This document shows, piece by piece, positions 1-5,239 of a DNA stretch of 5,248 nt. The notes below the pieces were generated by a model. The model made no database searches. It was not told where the DNA came from and worked only from the letters and a program-made list of their open reading frames with translations. The first letter of the stretch is position 1, and every line of letters starts with the position of its first letter. Source of the stretch: an uncultured Burkholderiales bacterium (lineage in GTDB: Bacteria; Pseudomonadota; Gammaproteobacteria; Burkholderiales; Burkholderiaceae_C); the NCBI GenBank assembly GCA_903926695.1, contig CAIYKK010000026.1:1-5248 (forward strand). Reading direction: 5' to 3'. Made by a program: the position numbers and the translations under genes.

Positions 1-614
1 CACTGTCAGTCAAAGAGGCGCTGGCGGTGGGCGCGGTGCTGGCGCTCTTGGCCTTTGGCCTGGCGCTGACGACCAACGCGGCCACGATTACCTGGTCGTT
101 TGGCGCACTGGGCATCACGCTGCTGTATCCCTACGCCAAGCGCTACGTGGCCATGCCGCAGGCGGTGCTGGGCGTGGCGTTCAGCGTCGGCATCTTGATG
201 GCGTTTGCGGCGGTGCAGTCGCAGGTGCCGCTGCTGGCCTGGGTACTGCTGCTGGGCAACCTGTTCTGGGTGATTGCGTACGACACCGAATACGCGATGG
301 TGGACCGCGACGATGACCTGAAAATCGGCATGAAAACCTCGGCCATCACGCTCGGGCGCTTTGATGTGGCGACCATCATGTTTTGTTATCTGGCTTTTTT
401 GGCCATCTGGACGCTGGCGCTGCTGGAGCGGGTGCCTTCAGGGTTTTACGGGGCGGCGATTTTTCTGGCTTTGCTGCAGGCGCTGGGACACGGCAGGCTG
501 ATCCGCAGGCGTGAGCGCGACGACTGCTTCAAAGCCTTTCGCCTGAACCACTGGCTGGGACTGACCGTGTTTGCGGGCATTGGGCTGTCTTACGCATTGG
601 CCCGCATCCATTAA
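1..614 (+). CDS. ubiA: 4-hydroxybenzoate polyprenyltransferase UbiA, 5'-truncated by window edge
   Basis: This integral inner-membrane enzyme attaches the polyprenyl chain to 4-hydroxybenzoate, an early committed step of ubiquinone synthesis. The reading frame is open from base 3, so the first in-frame GTG (27) is not the true start. About 203 C-terminal residues are visible, against roughly 290 in the family, and the first Asp-rich motif (NDxxDxxxD) lies off the window. Seen here are the conserved YPYAKR and MPQAVLG stretches, the second Asp-rich motif [12 protein letters not shown] that helps bind Mg-diphosphate, and a following KIGMKTSAI segment typical of UbiA. Several hydrophobic membrane segments flank these, and the C-terminus contains FRLNHWLG. 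It ends in TAA abutting the A-tract of a hairpin, facing a converging small gene. Family assignment is very secure; that it is UbiA rather than another UbiA-superfamily enzyme rests on the close motif match to the E. coli protein. Confidence 0.95.
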   Translation, partial: LSVKEALAVGAVLALLAFGLALTTNAATITWSFGALGITLLYPYAKRYVAMPQAVLGVAFSVGILMAFAAVQSQVPLLAWVLLLGNLFWVIAYDTEYAMVDRDDDLKIGMKTSAITLGRFDVATIMFCYLAFLAIWTLALLERVPSGFYGAAIFLALLQALGHGRLIRRRERDDCFKAFRLNHWLGLTVFAGIGLSYALARIH

Positions 615-637
615 AAAAGCCCGCAATCTGCGGGCTT
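613..637 (-). terminator. Intrinsic terminator of the small secreted-peptide gene, next to the ubiA stop
   Basis: A perfect 9-bp inverted repeat, AAGCCCGCA (617-625) and TGCGGGCTT (629-637), encloses a 3-nt loop. Read on the minus strand, the GC-rich stem is followed by six T residues (618-613), the classical Rho-independent layout. This fits the end of the minus-strand gene at 681-893. On the plus strand the stem is followed only by TTGAATCC, so termination of ubiA here would be weaker, although the hairpin could serve both directions. The T-run overlaps the ubiA stop codon. Confidence 0.85.
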
Positions 638-639
638 GA

Positions 640-663
640 ATCCTTCATCAAACGATGAAGGAT
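640..663 (-). other. Second hairpin in the 3' UTR of the small secreted-peptide gene
   Basis: A perfect 10-bp inverted repeat, ATCCTTCATC (640-649) and GATGAAGGAT (654-663), has a 4-nt loop. It sits only 2 bp from the terminator stem, between that stem and the stop codon of the minus-strand gene. It lacks a T-run of its own and is AT-richer than the terminator. It could protect the mRNA 3' end, help bidirectional termination, or be part of a small 3'-UTR RNA; these roles are inference. Confidence 0.7.
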
Positions 664-680
664 GCTGCGAAGCTTAGAGC

Positions 681-893
681 TTAGGCGGCTTTAGGGGCTG
701 CTTTGTGCTTGGCTTTGTGCTTAGCCTTGTGCTTGGCTTTGTGCATGGCTTTGGCTGGTGCTTCCTTGGCCATAGGCGCAGGAGAAACTGCTGGGGTGGT
801 GGCGCCGGTTTGGGCAACTGCTGACGTGGAGATCACGGCCAAAGGCATGGCGAGAACAGCAGCGCTGGCAAGGATGGACAGAAATTTTTTCAT
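681..893 (-). CDS. Small secreted Ala/Lys/His-rich repeat protein (acid-shock-protein-like)
   Basis: The 70-residue product starts with a typical Sec signal peptide: MKK, a hydrophobic stretch FLSILASAAVLAMPLAV, then a likely cleavage after AVA (residue 27). The mature peptide of about 43 residues has a Thr/Pro/Ala-rich spacer (28-47) followed by a strongly basic tail in which His recurs every fourth residue (51, 55, 59, 63) in an A-K-H-K repeat. It contains ten Lys, four His and one Glu. Composition and layout resemble the periplasmic acid-shock protein Asr of enterobacteria, but low-complexity similarity is weak evidence and homology is not claimed. The ATG at 893 is preceded on its strand by GGGA about 8 bases upstream, a modest ribosome binding site. 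The gene lies downstream of proC in the same orientation but 161 bp away, with its own terminator, so it is probably monocistronic. Function is unknown; acid or metal stress, or binding of nucleic acid or envelope polyanions, is possible. Confidence 0.8.
   Translation of the reverse strand: MKKFLSILASAAVLAMPLAVISTSAVAQTGATTPAVSPAPMAKEAPAKAMHKAKHKAKHKAKHKAAPKAA
701..748 (-). repeat. Four tandem 12-bp units encoding the A-K-H-K repeat
   Basis: Four consecutive 12-bp units are seen on the plus strand at 701, 713, 725 and 737. The first reads CTTTGTGCTTGG and the others differ from it by one base each. On the coding (minus) strand they encode the four-residue A-K-H-K repeats at about residues 49-65. 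Near identity at DNA level, not only at protein level, suggests recent duplication or slippage. Copy-number change would keep the frame because the unit is a multiple of three. Confidence 0.9.
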
Positions 894-1054
894 GATGGAT
901 TCCCAGGTGTGTTGTCAAAGTGGTTACGCGCATGCTGCCAGTTCAACCCTAAGGTCAGAAGGACAAGCGGCACGTTCGTGAACAGGCTAACGCTCAGGGG
1001 CAAACATTGGTTGACTGAGCCCCCGCGACTTACAAATTCTTGCACTCTGGCGCA
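894..1054 (-). promoter_or_regulatory. Intergenic region upstream of the small secreted-peptide gene
   Basis: This 161-bp gap between proC and the small gene should hold the promoter of the latter. I find no convincing -35/-10 pair. TTGAAC on the minus strand (946-941) is a possible -35, but no good -10 follows at the usual spacing. An interrupted repeat GCTCAG (992-997) and CTGAGC (1015-1020) with a 17-nt spacer, and a short CACG-TT-CGTG dyad (971-980), are present. Neither looks like an intrinsic terminator for proC because there is no T-run. Confidence 0.35.
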
Positions 1055-1891
1055 TCAGGCGGCGCCGAATTCATCGCCCAGTTCGCTGGCGCGCTGACGC
1101 GCTGCCTGCATGGCGCGCATGAACTGCTGCTTGACGCCGTCCTGTTCCATTGACGTGAGGGCCGCGTAGGTGGTGCCGCCCTTGGAGGTGACGCGGGCGC
1201 GCAGCACTTCGGGCGGCTCCTGAGCGCTTTGCGCCAGCGTCGAGGCGCCGACAAAAGTGCCTATGGCTAATTGGTGTGCCTGTCCGCGGCTCAGGCCCAT
1301 GCCGGTACCCGCCTCAATCATGGCCTCGATGAAATAAAACACATAAGCCGGCCCCGAGCCCGACAGCGCCGTCACGGCGTCGAGCTGCGCTTCCTGGTCC
1401 AGCCAGAGATAGTCGCCGGTGGTCTGAATTACCTGCTCGACTGCCAGCTGGTCGGCGGCGGTGACGGCGGGGCGGGCGAAGAGGGCGGTCATGCCTTTGC
1501 CGACCAGGGCCGGGGTGTTGGGCATGGAGCGCACGATGCGCTCGCTGCCCAGCCAGCGGGCAATGCTGTCGGAACGGATACCGGCGGCCACGCTCAGGTG
1601 CAGGGCCGCTGGCGTGTGGGCGCGGGTCTGCGCCGCCGCTTCCCGAAAAGTTTGGGGCTTGACGGCCCAGACGACCAGCGTGGCGCGCTCCAGCGCGGCG
1701 CCGGGCTGTTCGCTCACGCTGACCTGAAACTCCTGCTCCAGCCGGGCGCGCTGCTCGGCAAAAGGCTCAACCACCTGAATCTGCCTGGCGGGCAGGCCAC
1801 GCTTGAGTAGGCCGCTGATGATGGCGCTGGCCATATTGCCGCCGCCGATGAAGGCGATGTGTTCGTTGCTACCGGAGTGCTGGGTGCTCAT
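1055..1891 (-). CDS. proC: Pyrroline-5-carboxylate reductase ProC
   Basis: This cytoplasmic enzyme reduces 1-pyrroline-5-carboxylate to L-proline with NAD(P)H, the last step of proline synthesis. The product has 278 residues with the ATG at 1891, close to the 269 of E. coli ProC. The N-terminal Rossmann fold carries FIGGGNMA (14-21). VKPQ (77-80) and MPNTPA (123-128) are typical ProC motifs. The helical C-terminal dimerisation domain has the signature region DAVTALSGSGPAY (171-183) and VTSKGGTTYAAL (234-245), which line the active site. The chosen start has AGGCGA on the coding strand 7 bases upstream and places the Rossmann motif about 10 residues in. An in-frame ATG at 2074 would add 61 low-complexity residues and is rejected. 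The gene is divergent from rplN. No strong promoter is visible upstream. Confidence 0.96.
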   Translation of the reverse strand: MSTQHSGSNEHIAFIGGGNMASAIISGLLKRGLPARQIQVVEPFAEQRARLEQEFQVSVSEQPGAALERATLVVWAVKPQTFREAAAQTRAHTPAALHLSVAAGIRSDSIARWLGSERIVRSMPNTPALVGKGMTALFARPAVTAADQLAVEQVIQTTGDYLWLDQEAQLDAVTALSGSGPAYVFYFIEAMIEAGTGMGLSRGQAHQLAIGTFVGASTLAQSAQEPPEVLRARVTSKGGTTYAALTSMEQDGVKQQFMRAMQAARQRASELGDEFGAA

Positions 1892-1960
1892 GGAGATGTC
1901 GCCTGATTTGGAAAAAAAAGAGGTGTACGCTGCCAGGGCAGCCGCTAGGGAAGAATTGTC

Positions 1961-1976
1961 GCGCAATATCTTGCGC
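1961..1976. repeat. Short perfect inverted repeat upstream of proC
   Basis: GCGCAA (1961-1966) and TTGCGC (1971-1976) flank the 4-base centre TATC. It lies 70-85 bp upstream of the proC start, a plausible position for an operator or a 5'-UTR hairpin. A chance 6-bp dyad in GC-rich DNA is also possible. Confidence 0.5.
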
Positions 1977-2001
1977 CCGCCTCCCGCCTCCCGCCTCCCG
2001 C
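1977..2001. repeat. Heptamer tandem repeat, CTCCCGC, three full copies plus a partial
   Basis: Three perfect copies of CTCCCGC start at 1981, 1988 and 1995, preceded by a partial copy (CCCGC at 1976-1980 region). On the minus strand this reads as G-rich GCGGGAG units upstream of proC. A 7-bp unit is not a multiple of three and is prone to slippage; as non-coding DNA it would change spacing rather than reading frame. Confidence 0.85.
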
Positions 2002-2134
2002 TGCCTGTACGCGTCCGGCCAGTTTGGGCCGGGGCGTTGTGGCTTGCCGATGTTGCGGGCCGGGTCGTCGGCATGCGCTTTGGTCACGGCGGGCTGCGGC
2101 GGGGCGCCTTGCTGGTCCGTTTGTTGTTTATTAA

Positions 2135-2186
2135 TGTGGCATTTTTACAAAAGAAGGTTGACAGAGGGTTTTTCTTTGGTAATAAT
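2135..2186 (+). promoter_or_regulatory. Near-consensus sigma-70 promoter of the rplN (spc) operon with AT-rich upstream segment
   Basis: A perfect -35 hexamer TTGACA (2158-2163) is followed by a 17-bp spacer and AATAAT (2181-2186), one mismatch from TATAAT. Directly upstream, T- and A-tracts (ATTTTTACAAAAG region, about 2141-2153) resemble an UP element that contacts the RNA polymerase alpha subunit, as expected for highly expressed ribosomal genes. Transcription should start near 2193, giving a leader of about 140 nt before the rplN ATG. The start point and UP-element role are inferred. Confidence 0.85.
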
Positions 2187-2334
2187 CATAGGCTTCGCCC
2201 TAAAAAGCGGAAATTTCTGCCCAGCGGAAGCATTGCAAGTGGTTTGTGGTGTGGACGACGGGACCAAGACTGATTGGCTGGTGGCGTGCGAAAAGCGCGG
2301 TACCTTTGCCGGTGCAAGTTGGGACTATATTTAA

Positions 2335-2703
2335 ATGATTCAAACGCAATCCAAACTCGATGTTGCCGACAACACGGGTGCCAAATCCGTGATGTGCATC
2401 AAGGTGCTGGGCGGCTCCAAGCGCCGGTACGCCAGCGTTGGTGACGTCATCAAGGTGAGTATCAAAGAAGCCGCACCCCGTGGCCGCGTCAAAAAAGGCG
2501 AGGTTTACAGTGCTGTGGTCGTTCGCACCGCCAAGGGCATCCGCCGTGGCGATGGCTCACTCGTTAAATTTGATGGCAATGCAGCCGTGCTGCTCAACGC
2601 CAAGCTGGAGCCAATCGGCACCCGCATCTTCGGACCAGTCACGCGCGAACTGCGCACTGAAAAGTTCATGAAGATCGTGTCCCTGGCTCCTGAAGTTCTG
2701 TAA
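2335..2703 (+). CDS. rplN: 50S ribosomal protein L14
   Basis: L14 binds 23S rRNA near the L19 and L3 neighbourhood and contributes to inter-subunit bridges with 16S rRNA. The 122-residue length is canonical. The family signature is seen at about residues 60-87: AVVV, then a 9-residue gap, DG, then FDGNAAVLL. The N-terminus [17 protein letters not shown] is typical, which fixes the start. Its ribosome binding site is poor for so strongly expressed a gene: only GGGA (2321-2324), 10 bases before the ATG, within AT-rich sequence, and a TAA directly abuts the start codon. It is the first gene of the cluster here, 10 bp before rplX, and is served by the promoter at 2158-2186. Confidence 0.98.
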   Translation: MIQTQSKLDVADNTGAKSVMCIKVLGGSKRRYASVGDVIKVSIKEAAPRGRVKKGEVYSAVVVRTAKGIRRGDGSLVKFDGNAAVLLNAKLEPIGTRIFGPVTRELRTEKFMKIVSLAPEVL

Positions 2704-2713
2704 GGACACAGTC

Positions 2714-3034
2714 ATGAACAAGATTCGCAAAGGCGACGAGATCATCGTGATCACGGGTCGCGACAAGGGTAAGCGCGGCACGATTTCGCAGCGCGTCGAT
2801 GACAGCCTCGTGCTGGTGAACGGAATTAACCTGGTGAAAAAACACACCAAGCCCAATCCGCTCAAAGGCACCGTGGGTGGCATCGTTGAAAAAAGCATGC
2901 CGATTCACCAATCCAATGTGGCCATTTTTAATGCCGCATCGGGCAAGGCGGATCGTGTTGGTATCAAGTTGTTGGCTGACGGCAAAAAAGTGCGCGTCTT
3001 CAAGTCCAGCGGCGAAGAAATTAAGGCTGCATAA
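2714..3034 (+). CDS. rplX: 50S ribosomal protein L24
   Basis: L24 is an early assembly-initiating protein of the large subunit that binds the 5' region of 23S rRNA. The 106-residue product has an N-terminal KOW RNA-binding motif, [20 protein letters not shown] at residues 5-24, followed by the typical [15 protein letters not shown] segment (35-49). Start choice is supported by AAGGA overlapping the rplN stop (2702-2706), 7 bases before the ATG. The rplN-rplX gap is 10 bp and the rplX-rplE gap only 2 bp, indicating one transcript with probable translational coupling. Confidence 0.98.
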   Translation: MNKIRKGDEIIVITGRDKGKRGTISQRVDDSLVLVNGINLVKKHTKPNPLKGTVGGIVEKSMPIHQSNVAIFNAASGKADRVGIKLLADGKKVRVFKSSGEEIKAA

Positions 3035-3036
3035 AC

Positions 3037-3576
3037 ATGGCACGCTTGCAAGCTCAATACCGCGAGAAAATCGCGCCAGCCCTGATTGAAAAATTCGGCT
3101 ACACGACACCCATGCAGGTGCCGCGCATCACCAAGATCACGCTCAATATGGGTGTGAGCGAGGCCGTTGCCGACAAGAAAGTCATGGACAACGCCGTCGG
3201 CGACATGACCAAGATTGCCGGCCAAAAGCCTGTCGTGACCAAAGCCAAGAAGGCTATCGCCGGTTTCAAGATCCGCGAAGATCTGCCCATCGGCTGCATG
3301 GTCACGCTGCGCGGCGTCAAGATGTATGAATTCCTGGACCGTTTCGTGACCGTGGCTCTGCCCCGCGTTCGTGACTTCCGTGGTATTTCTGGCCGCGCCT
3401 TTGATGGCCGTGGCAACTACAACATCGGCGTCAAAGAGCAGATCATTTTCCCTGAAATCGAGTACGACAAGGTTGATGCCTTGCGCGGTCTCAATATCAG
3501 CATCACCACAACGGCCAAGACCGATGAAGAGTGCAAAGCCCTCCTCACCGCCTTCCGTTTTCCGTTCAAGAACTGA
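3037..3576 (+). CDS. rplE: 50S ribosomal protein L5
   Basis: L5 binds 5S rRNA and sits in the central protuberance, contacting P-site tRNA and S13. The 179-residue product is full length and matches the family throughout. The L5 signature region is at about residues 57-73 ([17 protein letters not shown]), and the C-terminal [19 protein letters not shown] and FPFKN ending is typical. The start lies 2 bp after the rplX stop, with AAGG (3023-3026) inside rplX as the ribosome binding site. In E. coli the S8 repressor binds spc mRNA around the rplE start. Here the equivalent region carries GCTTGCAAGC (3044-3053) and a CGCGA/TCGCG hairpin (3061-3075), but I could not match these to the E. coli site. 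Confidence 0.98.
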   Translation: MARLQAQYREKIAPALIEKFGYTTPMQVPRITKITLNMGVSEAVADKKVMDNAVGDMTKIAGQKPVVTKAKKAIAGFKIREDLPIGCMVTLRGVKMYEFLDRFVTVALPRVRDFRGISGRAFDGRGNYNIGVKEQIIFPEIEYDKVDALRGLNISITTTAKTDEECKALLTAFRFPFKN

Positions 3577-3584
3577 GGCGGGAT

Positions 3585-3890
3585 ATGGCAAAACAAGCAT
3601 TACTGCAACGTGAACTCAAGCGCGACAAGCTCGTCGCCAAGTTCGCCAAGAAGCACGCTGAATTCAAGGCTATCGCCAATGATTTCAAGCGTACTGATGA
3701 CGAGCGCGCCCTGGCCCGCCTTGAGCTGCAAAAGCTGCCGCGCAACGCCAACCCTACACGCCAGCGTAACCGCTGCGCCATCACGGGTCGTCCACGTGGC
3801 ACGTTCCGTCAATTCGGTCTGGCTCGCGCAAAAATTCGCGAGCTGGCTTTTGCAGGTGATATCCCCGGTATCACCAAGGCAAGCTGGTAA
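3585..3890 (+). CDS. rpsN: 30S ribosomal protein S14, long zinc-free form
   Basis: S14 binds the 3' domain of 16S rRNA in the small-subunit head and is needed for late assembly. The product is 101 residues, the same as E. coli S14, and of the long type: it has a single Cys (64) and lacks the paired CxxC zinc ligands of the short form. The conserved region [20 protein letters not shown] (61-80) and the ending GITKASW are diagnostic. The ATG at 3585 gives [10 protein letters not shown], as in orthologs, and is preceded by GAGGCGGGA (3575-3583). An in-frame ATG at 3531 inside rplE would add 18 residues and is rejected. The gap after rplE is 8 bp. Confidence 0.98.
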   Translation: MAKQALLQRELKRDKLVAKFAKKHAEFKAIANDFKRTDDERALARLELQKLPRNANPTRQRNRCAITGRPRGTFRQFGLARAKIRELAFAGDIPGITKASW

Positions 3891-3908
3891 GCACTAGGAG
3901 AACCGCAA

Positions 3909-4304
3909 ATGAGTATGAGTGATCCTATCGCCGACATGCTGACACGCATCCGCAATGCACAAATGGTTGAAAAAGCTGTTGTGCTGGTGCCGTCTTCAAA
4001 AGTCAAAGTCGCCATTGCACAGGTTTTGAAGGATGAGGGCTACATTGATGGCTTCTCCGTCAAGGCTAACGATGGCAAACCCCAACTGGAAATCGCCCTG
4101 AAGTATTACGCAGGCCGCCCCGTGATTGAGCGCATTGAGCGCGTCAGCCGCCCCGGTCTTCGTGTTTACAAAGGTCATGGCGCCATCCCTACGGTCATGA
4201 ATGGCTTGGGTGTGGCAATTGTCACGACGCCCCAGGGCGTCATGACCGATCGCAAAGCGCGCGCTACCGGTACCGGTGGCGAAGTGCTGTGCTACGTGGC
4301 CTAA
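3909..4304 (+). CDS. rpsH: 30S ribosomal protein S8
   Basis: S8 is a primary binder of the central domain of 16S rRNA (helix 21) and, in E. coli, the autogenous translational repressor of the spc operon. The 131-residue product begins [16 protein letters not shown], which matches orthologs and favours the first ATG over the one six bases later. The signature region is at about 99-118 ([19 protein letters not shown]) and the ending GGEVLCYVA is typical. A strong AGGAG (3896-3900) lies 8 bases before the start. The gap to rpsN is 18 bp. The distal part of the gene contains two strong potential hairpins (4221-4246 and 4262-4281). Confidence 0.98.
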   Translation: MSMSDPIADMLTRIRNAQMVEKAVVLVPSSKVKVAIAQVLKDEGYIDGFSVKANDGKPQLEIALKYYAGRPVIERIERVSRPGLRVYKGHGAIPTVMNGLGVAIVTTPQGVMTDRKARATGTGGEVLCYVA

Positions 4305-4328
4305 CGGCGGCATTGAGGAGTAACTGAA

Positions 4329-4862
4329 ATGTCTCGTGTAGCAAAAATGCCGGTCGCCATCCCCCAGGGTGTGGATATCGCAATCAATGAAGCCCAGATC
4401 AACGTCAAGGGTGCCCTCGGCACCCTGGCACAGGCTCAAAATGCCCTCGTCATCATCAAGAACGACGACGGCAAGTTGAGCTTTGAGCCAGCCAATGATT
4501 CGCGCCAAGCCAATGCCATGAGCGGCACGATGCGTCAGCTCGTGAACAACATGGTGACGGGCGTGACCAAGGGCTTTGAAAAGAAGCTCAGCCTGATCGG
4601 CGTGGGCTACAAAGCCCAGGCCCAAGGCGCCAAGCTGAACCTTACGGTGGGTTATTCTCATCCTGTGGTGATCGACATGCCAGCTGGCATCACGGTTGCA
4701 ACCCCAACGCCCACCGAAGTGGTCATTAAGGGTTCTGATCGTCAACGTGTGGGTCAAATTGCCGCTGAAGTGCGTGCAGTTCGTCCTCCCGAGCCTTACA
4801 AGGGCAAGGGCATCCGTTATTCGGATGAGAAAATCACGATCAAAGAAACCAAGAAGAAATAA
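4329..4862 (+). CDS. rplF: 50S ribosomal protein L6
   Basis: L6 binds 23S rRNA near the sarcin-ricin loop and the factor-binding site. The 177-residue product is full length, with two similar alpha/beta domains as in the family. The C-terminal signature PEPYKGKGI is at 154-162, and [12 protein letters not shown] (89-100) is the typical interdomain segment. GAGGAG (4315-4320) is 8 bases before the ATG, a strong ribosome binding site. The gap to rpsH is 24 bp, the longest in the cluster, and to rplR 11 bp. An 8-bp perfect hairpin (4408-4426) falls within codons 27-33. Confidence 0.98.
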   Translation: MSRVAKMPVAIPQGVDIAINEAQINVKGALGTLAQAQNALVIIKNDDGKLSFEPANDSRQANAMSGTMRQLVNNMVTGVTKGFEKKLSLIGVGYKAQAQGAKLNLTVGYSHPVVIDMPAGITVATPTPTEVVIKGSDRQRVGQIAAEVRAVRPPEPYKGKGIRYSDEKITIKETKKK

Positions 4863-4873
4863 GGAGCTGCATC

Positions 4874-5239
4874 ATGTTGACCAAAAAAGAGCAGCGCCTT
4901 CGTCGTTCACGCCAGACCCGCATCCGCATTGCCCAGCAAGGCGTGGCCCGTCTGTCCGTCAATCGTACCAATCTGCATATCTACGCCAGTGTTATTTCTG
5001 GCGACGGCACCAAGGTTCTGGCCTCTGCTTCCACGGCTGAAGTGGCAGTGCGCGCTGAACTTGGCGGCTCGGGTAAGGGCGGAAATGTTGCTGCTGCGCA
5101 AGCCATTGGCAAGCGTATTGCCGAAAAGGCAAAAGCAGCGGGTGTAGAAAAAGTGGCGTTCGATCGCGCCGGTTTTGCGTACCACGGCCGCGTCAAAGCG
5201 CTGGCTGATGCGGCTCGCGAAGCTGGTTTGCAGTTCTAA
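4874..5239 (+). CDS. rplR: 50S ribosomal protein L18
   Basis: L18 binds 5S rRNA and links it to 23S rRNA in the central protuberance, working with L5 encoded upstream. The 121-residue product has the basic N-terminal tail ([15 protein letters not shown]), the core [12 protein letters not shown] (30-41) and the strongly conserved ending [20 protein letters not shown] followed by EAGLQF. The start is supported by AAGGAG overlapping the rplF stop (4861-4866), 7 bases before the ATG. The complete gene fits in the window, ending 9 bp before the right edge. In the canonical order rpsE follows, but its start is not visible. Confidence 0.98.
   Translation: MLTKKEQRLRRSRQTRIRIAQQGVARLSVNRTNLHIYASVISGDGTKVLASASTAEVAVRAELGGSGKGGNVAAAQAIGKRIAEKAKAAGVEKVAFDRAGFAYHGRVKALADAAREAGLQF

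Larger units (their letters stand above)
1892..2334. other. 443-bp divergent intergenic region between proC and rplN
   Basis: No convincing gene lies here. It holds an A8 run (1912-1919) just upstream of proC, a dyad (1961-1976), a heptamer tandem repeat (1977-2001), a GC-rich stretch (about 2000-2115), an AT-rich segment (2123-2157), the rplN promoter (2158-2186) and a leader of about 140 nt. A frame open to a TAA at 2332-2334, abutting rplN, has no recognisable protein features. A promoter for proC must be here, but I could not identify a good one. Confidence 0.8.

Noticed and set aside
701..748. CRISPR-like array
   Set aside because: The units are 12 bp and directly adjacent with no spacers, and they encode a protein repeat; no cas genes are present.
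703..981. Plus-strand open frame starting with a Cys-Leu-Ala repeat opposite the small secreted peptide
   Set aside because: The repeat is the antisense reading of the A-K-H-K units; the minus-strand frame has a proper signal peptide and terminator.
992..1023. Inverted repeats GCTCAG/CTGAGC and GGGGC/GCCCC as a proC terminator
   Set aside because: The two pairings compete, the loops are long and no T-run follows on the minus strand, so an intrinsic terminator is not supported.
1271..1810. Plus-strand open frame (179 codons) within proC
   Set aside because: It is antisense to proC, whose motifs are unambiguous; its His/Gly/Arg-rich composition is typical of a shadow frame.
1892..2074. Alternative proC start at 2074 adding 61 N-terminal residues
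   Set aside because: The added part is low-complexity, partly encoded by the heptamer repeat, and has no counterpart in ProC. The ATG at 1891 has a usable ribosome binding site and gives the family length.
2044..2334. Possible 96-residue gene ending at the rplN start
   Set aside because: It begins upstream of the rplN promoter and runs through the promoter hexamers, with no recognisable protein features. Only its leader portion is kept as a speculative finding.
2905..3600. Minus-strand open frame (231 codons) opposite rplX and rplE
   Set aside because: It is a shadow of conserved plus-strand genes with no start signal or recognisable domain.
3996..4757. Long minus-strand open frame (253 codons) across rpsH and rplF
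   Set aside because: It is antisense to two clearly conserved ribosomal protein genes and matches nothing recognisable; long antisense frames are common in GC-rich DNA.
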